From NCBI GenBank assembly GCA_009379995.1, contig WHSR01000005.1, forward strand, positions 1 through 64,000: DNA of 64,000 nucleotides. Reading direction: 5' to 3'. This document shows positions 63,743 to 64,000 of this stretch, one piece after another (position 1 is the first letter of the stretch; each line of letters begins with the position of its first letter). The position numbers and the translations under genes are program-made. The notes under the pieces were generated by a model. That model did not search any database, was not told the origin of the DNA, and saw only the letters and a program-made list of their open reading frames with translations. The stretch comes from Streptosporangiales bacterium. GTDB taxonomy: Bacteria; Actinomycetota; Actinomycetes; Streptosporangiales; WHSR01.

Positions 63743-64000
63743 TCAGTCCAGCGCGAACGTTCCTGTGACGATCTCGCCTGCCGGCTCGTACGTACCGATC
63801 ATGACTCCAGTGGTGGAGACCTTGCTGTCGACGAGCTTCAGCCCGGCCGGGATGGCGCCGTCGGCGAACAGGCGTTTGCCCGACCCGACGACGACGGGGA
63901 AGATCAACAGGTGGAACTGGTCGACCAGGTTGTGCCGCAGCAGCGTCTGGATCAGGTTCGCGCTGCCGTGCACCTGCAACTCCGGCCCATCTTCCTTCTT
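63743..64000 (-). CDS. Dihydrofolate-reductase-family protein (RibD C-terminal type), 3' part
   Basis: The 5' end lies beyond the window. The visible 85 residues read as the end of a RibD_C/dihydrofolate-reductase-like protein: V-H-G-S-A-N-L-I-Q-T-L-L-R-H-N-L-V-D-Q-F-H-L-L-I-F-P-V-V-V-G with G-K-R-L-F-A, and a tail strand. Such small actinobacterial proteins are usually stand-alone reductases of unknown substrate. Not true DHFR. Confidence 0.87.
   Translation of the reverse strand, partial: KKEDGPELQVHGSANLIQTLLRHNLVDQFHLLIFPVVVGSGKRLFADGAIPAGLKLVDSKVSTTGVMIGTYEPAGEIVTGTFALD

Overview
The window comes from a high-GC actinobacterium. Supporting signs are mycothiol-type and F420-type enzymes, the small conserved genes DUF4193, DUF3000, DUF3159, DUF3710, DUF3618 and DUF4235, the coproporphyrin branch of heme synthesis (hemE, hemY/cgoX, hemQ/chdC), a stand-alone LigD polymerase, and the order dut - DUF3710 - OB-fold - DUF3159 near two TrkA genes and an APC potassium permease. 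A complete hopanoid operon and two families of intergenic palindromes fit a Streptosporangiales-like lineage, but that placement is inference.

Layout. 0-1 kb: accessory edge with an IS630-type transposase tail and a frameshifted DUF3800 gene. 1-7.5 kb: a minus-strand trio (FAD oxidase, PLP decarboxylase, molybdopterin oxidoreductase), then a TetR gene divergent from a broken thioesterase, with an operator inside the promoter. 7.5-10.5 kb: an envelope/stress operon (YihY, DUF3618, holin-X-like and a helical protein). 10.5-14 kb: a degenerate acetyl-CoA-synthetase-like gene tail to tail with a LigD polymerase gene, then msrB-cupin. 14-24 kb: heme genes, a DUF4349 lipoprotein, a serine hydrolase with its regulator, DUF3000 and RNase D. 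24-36 kb: central metabolism (FprA, Dxs, class I aldolase, aconitase) and a KhtT/KhtU-like antiporter.

36-42 kb looks like an acquired, lower-GC catabolic island: a frameshifted peptide/opine-type ABC binding protein, a MetE-family enzyme, a Rieske oxygenase, a frameshifted HicB-like gene and an NTF2-PNPOx fusion. 42-49 kb returns to conserved potassium transport (KimA-like permease with two TrkA proteins), an ornithine-cyclodeaminase-like enzyme and the dut cluster. 50-58.6 kb is a tightly overlapping hopanoid operon, hpnC-hpnD-hpnE-ids-shc-(hpnG::ispH)-hpnH, in which the adenosylhopane nucleosidase and the last MEP-pathway enzyme are one polypeptide. It is preceded by a four-copy TGACG palindrome array. 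59-64 kb holds small conserved genes, a two-component system and a partial dihydrofolate-reductase-family gene.

The strongest unexplained structures are: (1) a dispersed palindrome family built on GTGATCTTGCAGAAATT, seven complete copies and one half copy, always at gene 3' ends and in three cases overlapping or supplying the stop codon; (2) a second palindrome family built on ATCTATGTT, two copies, both between convergent genes; (3) the operator array ahead of the hopanoid operon; (4) the HpnG-IspH fusion; (5) an acnA promoter whose -35 and -10 are each embedded in a copy of the same operator.
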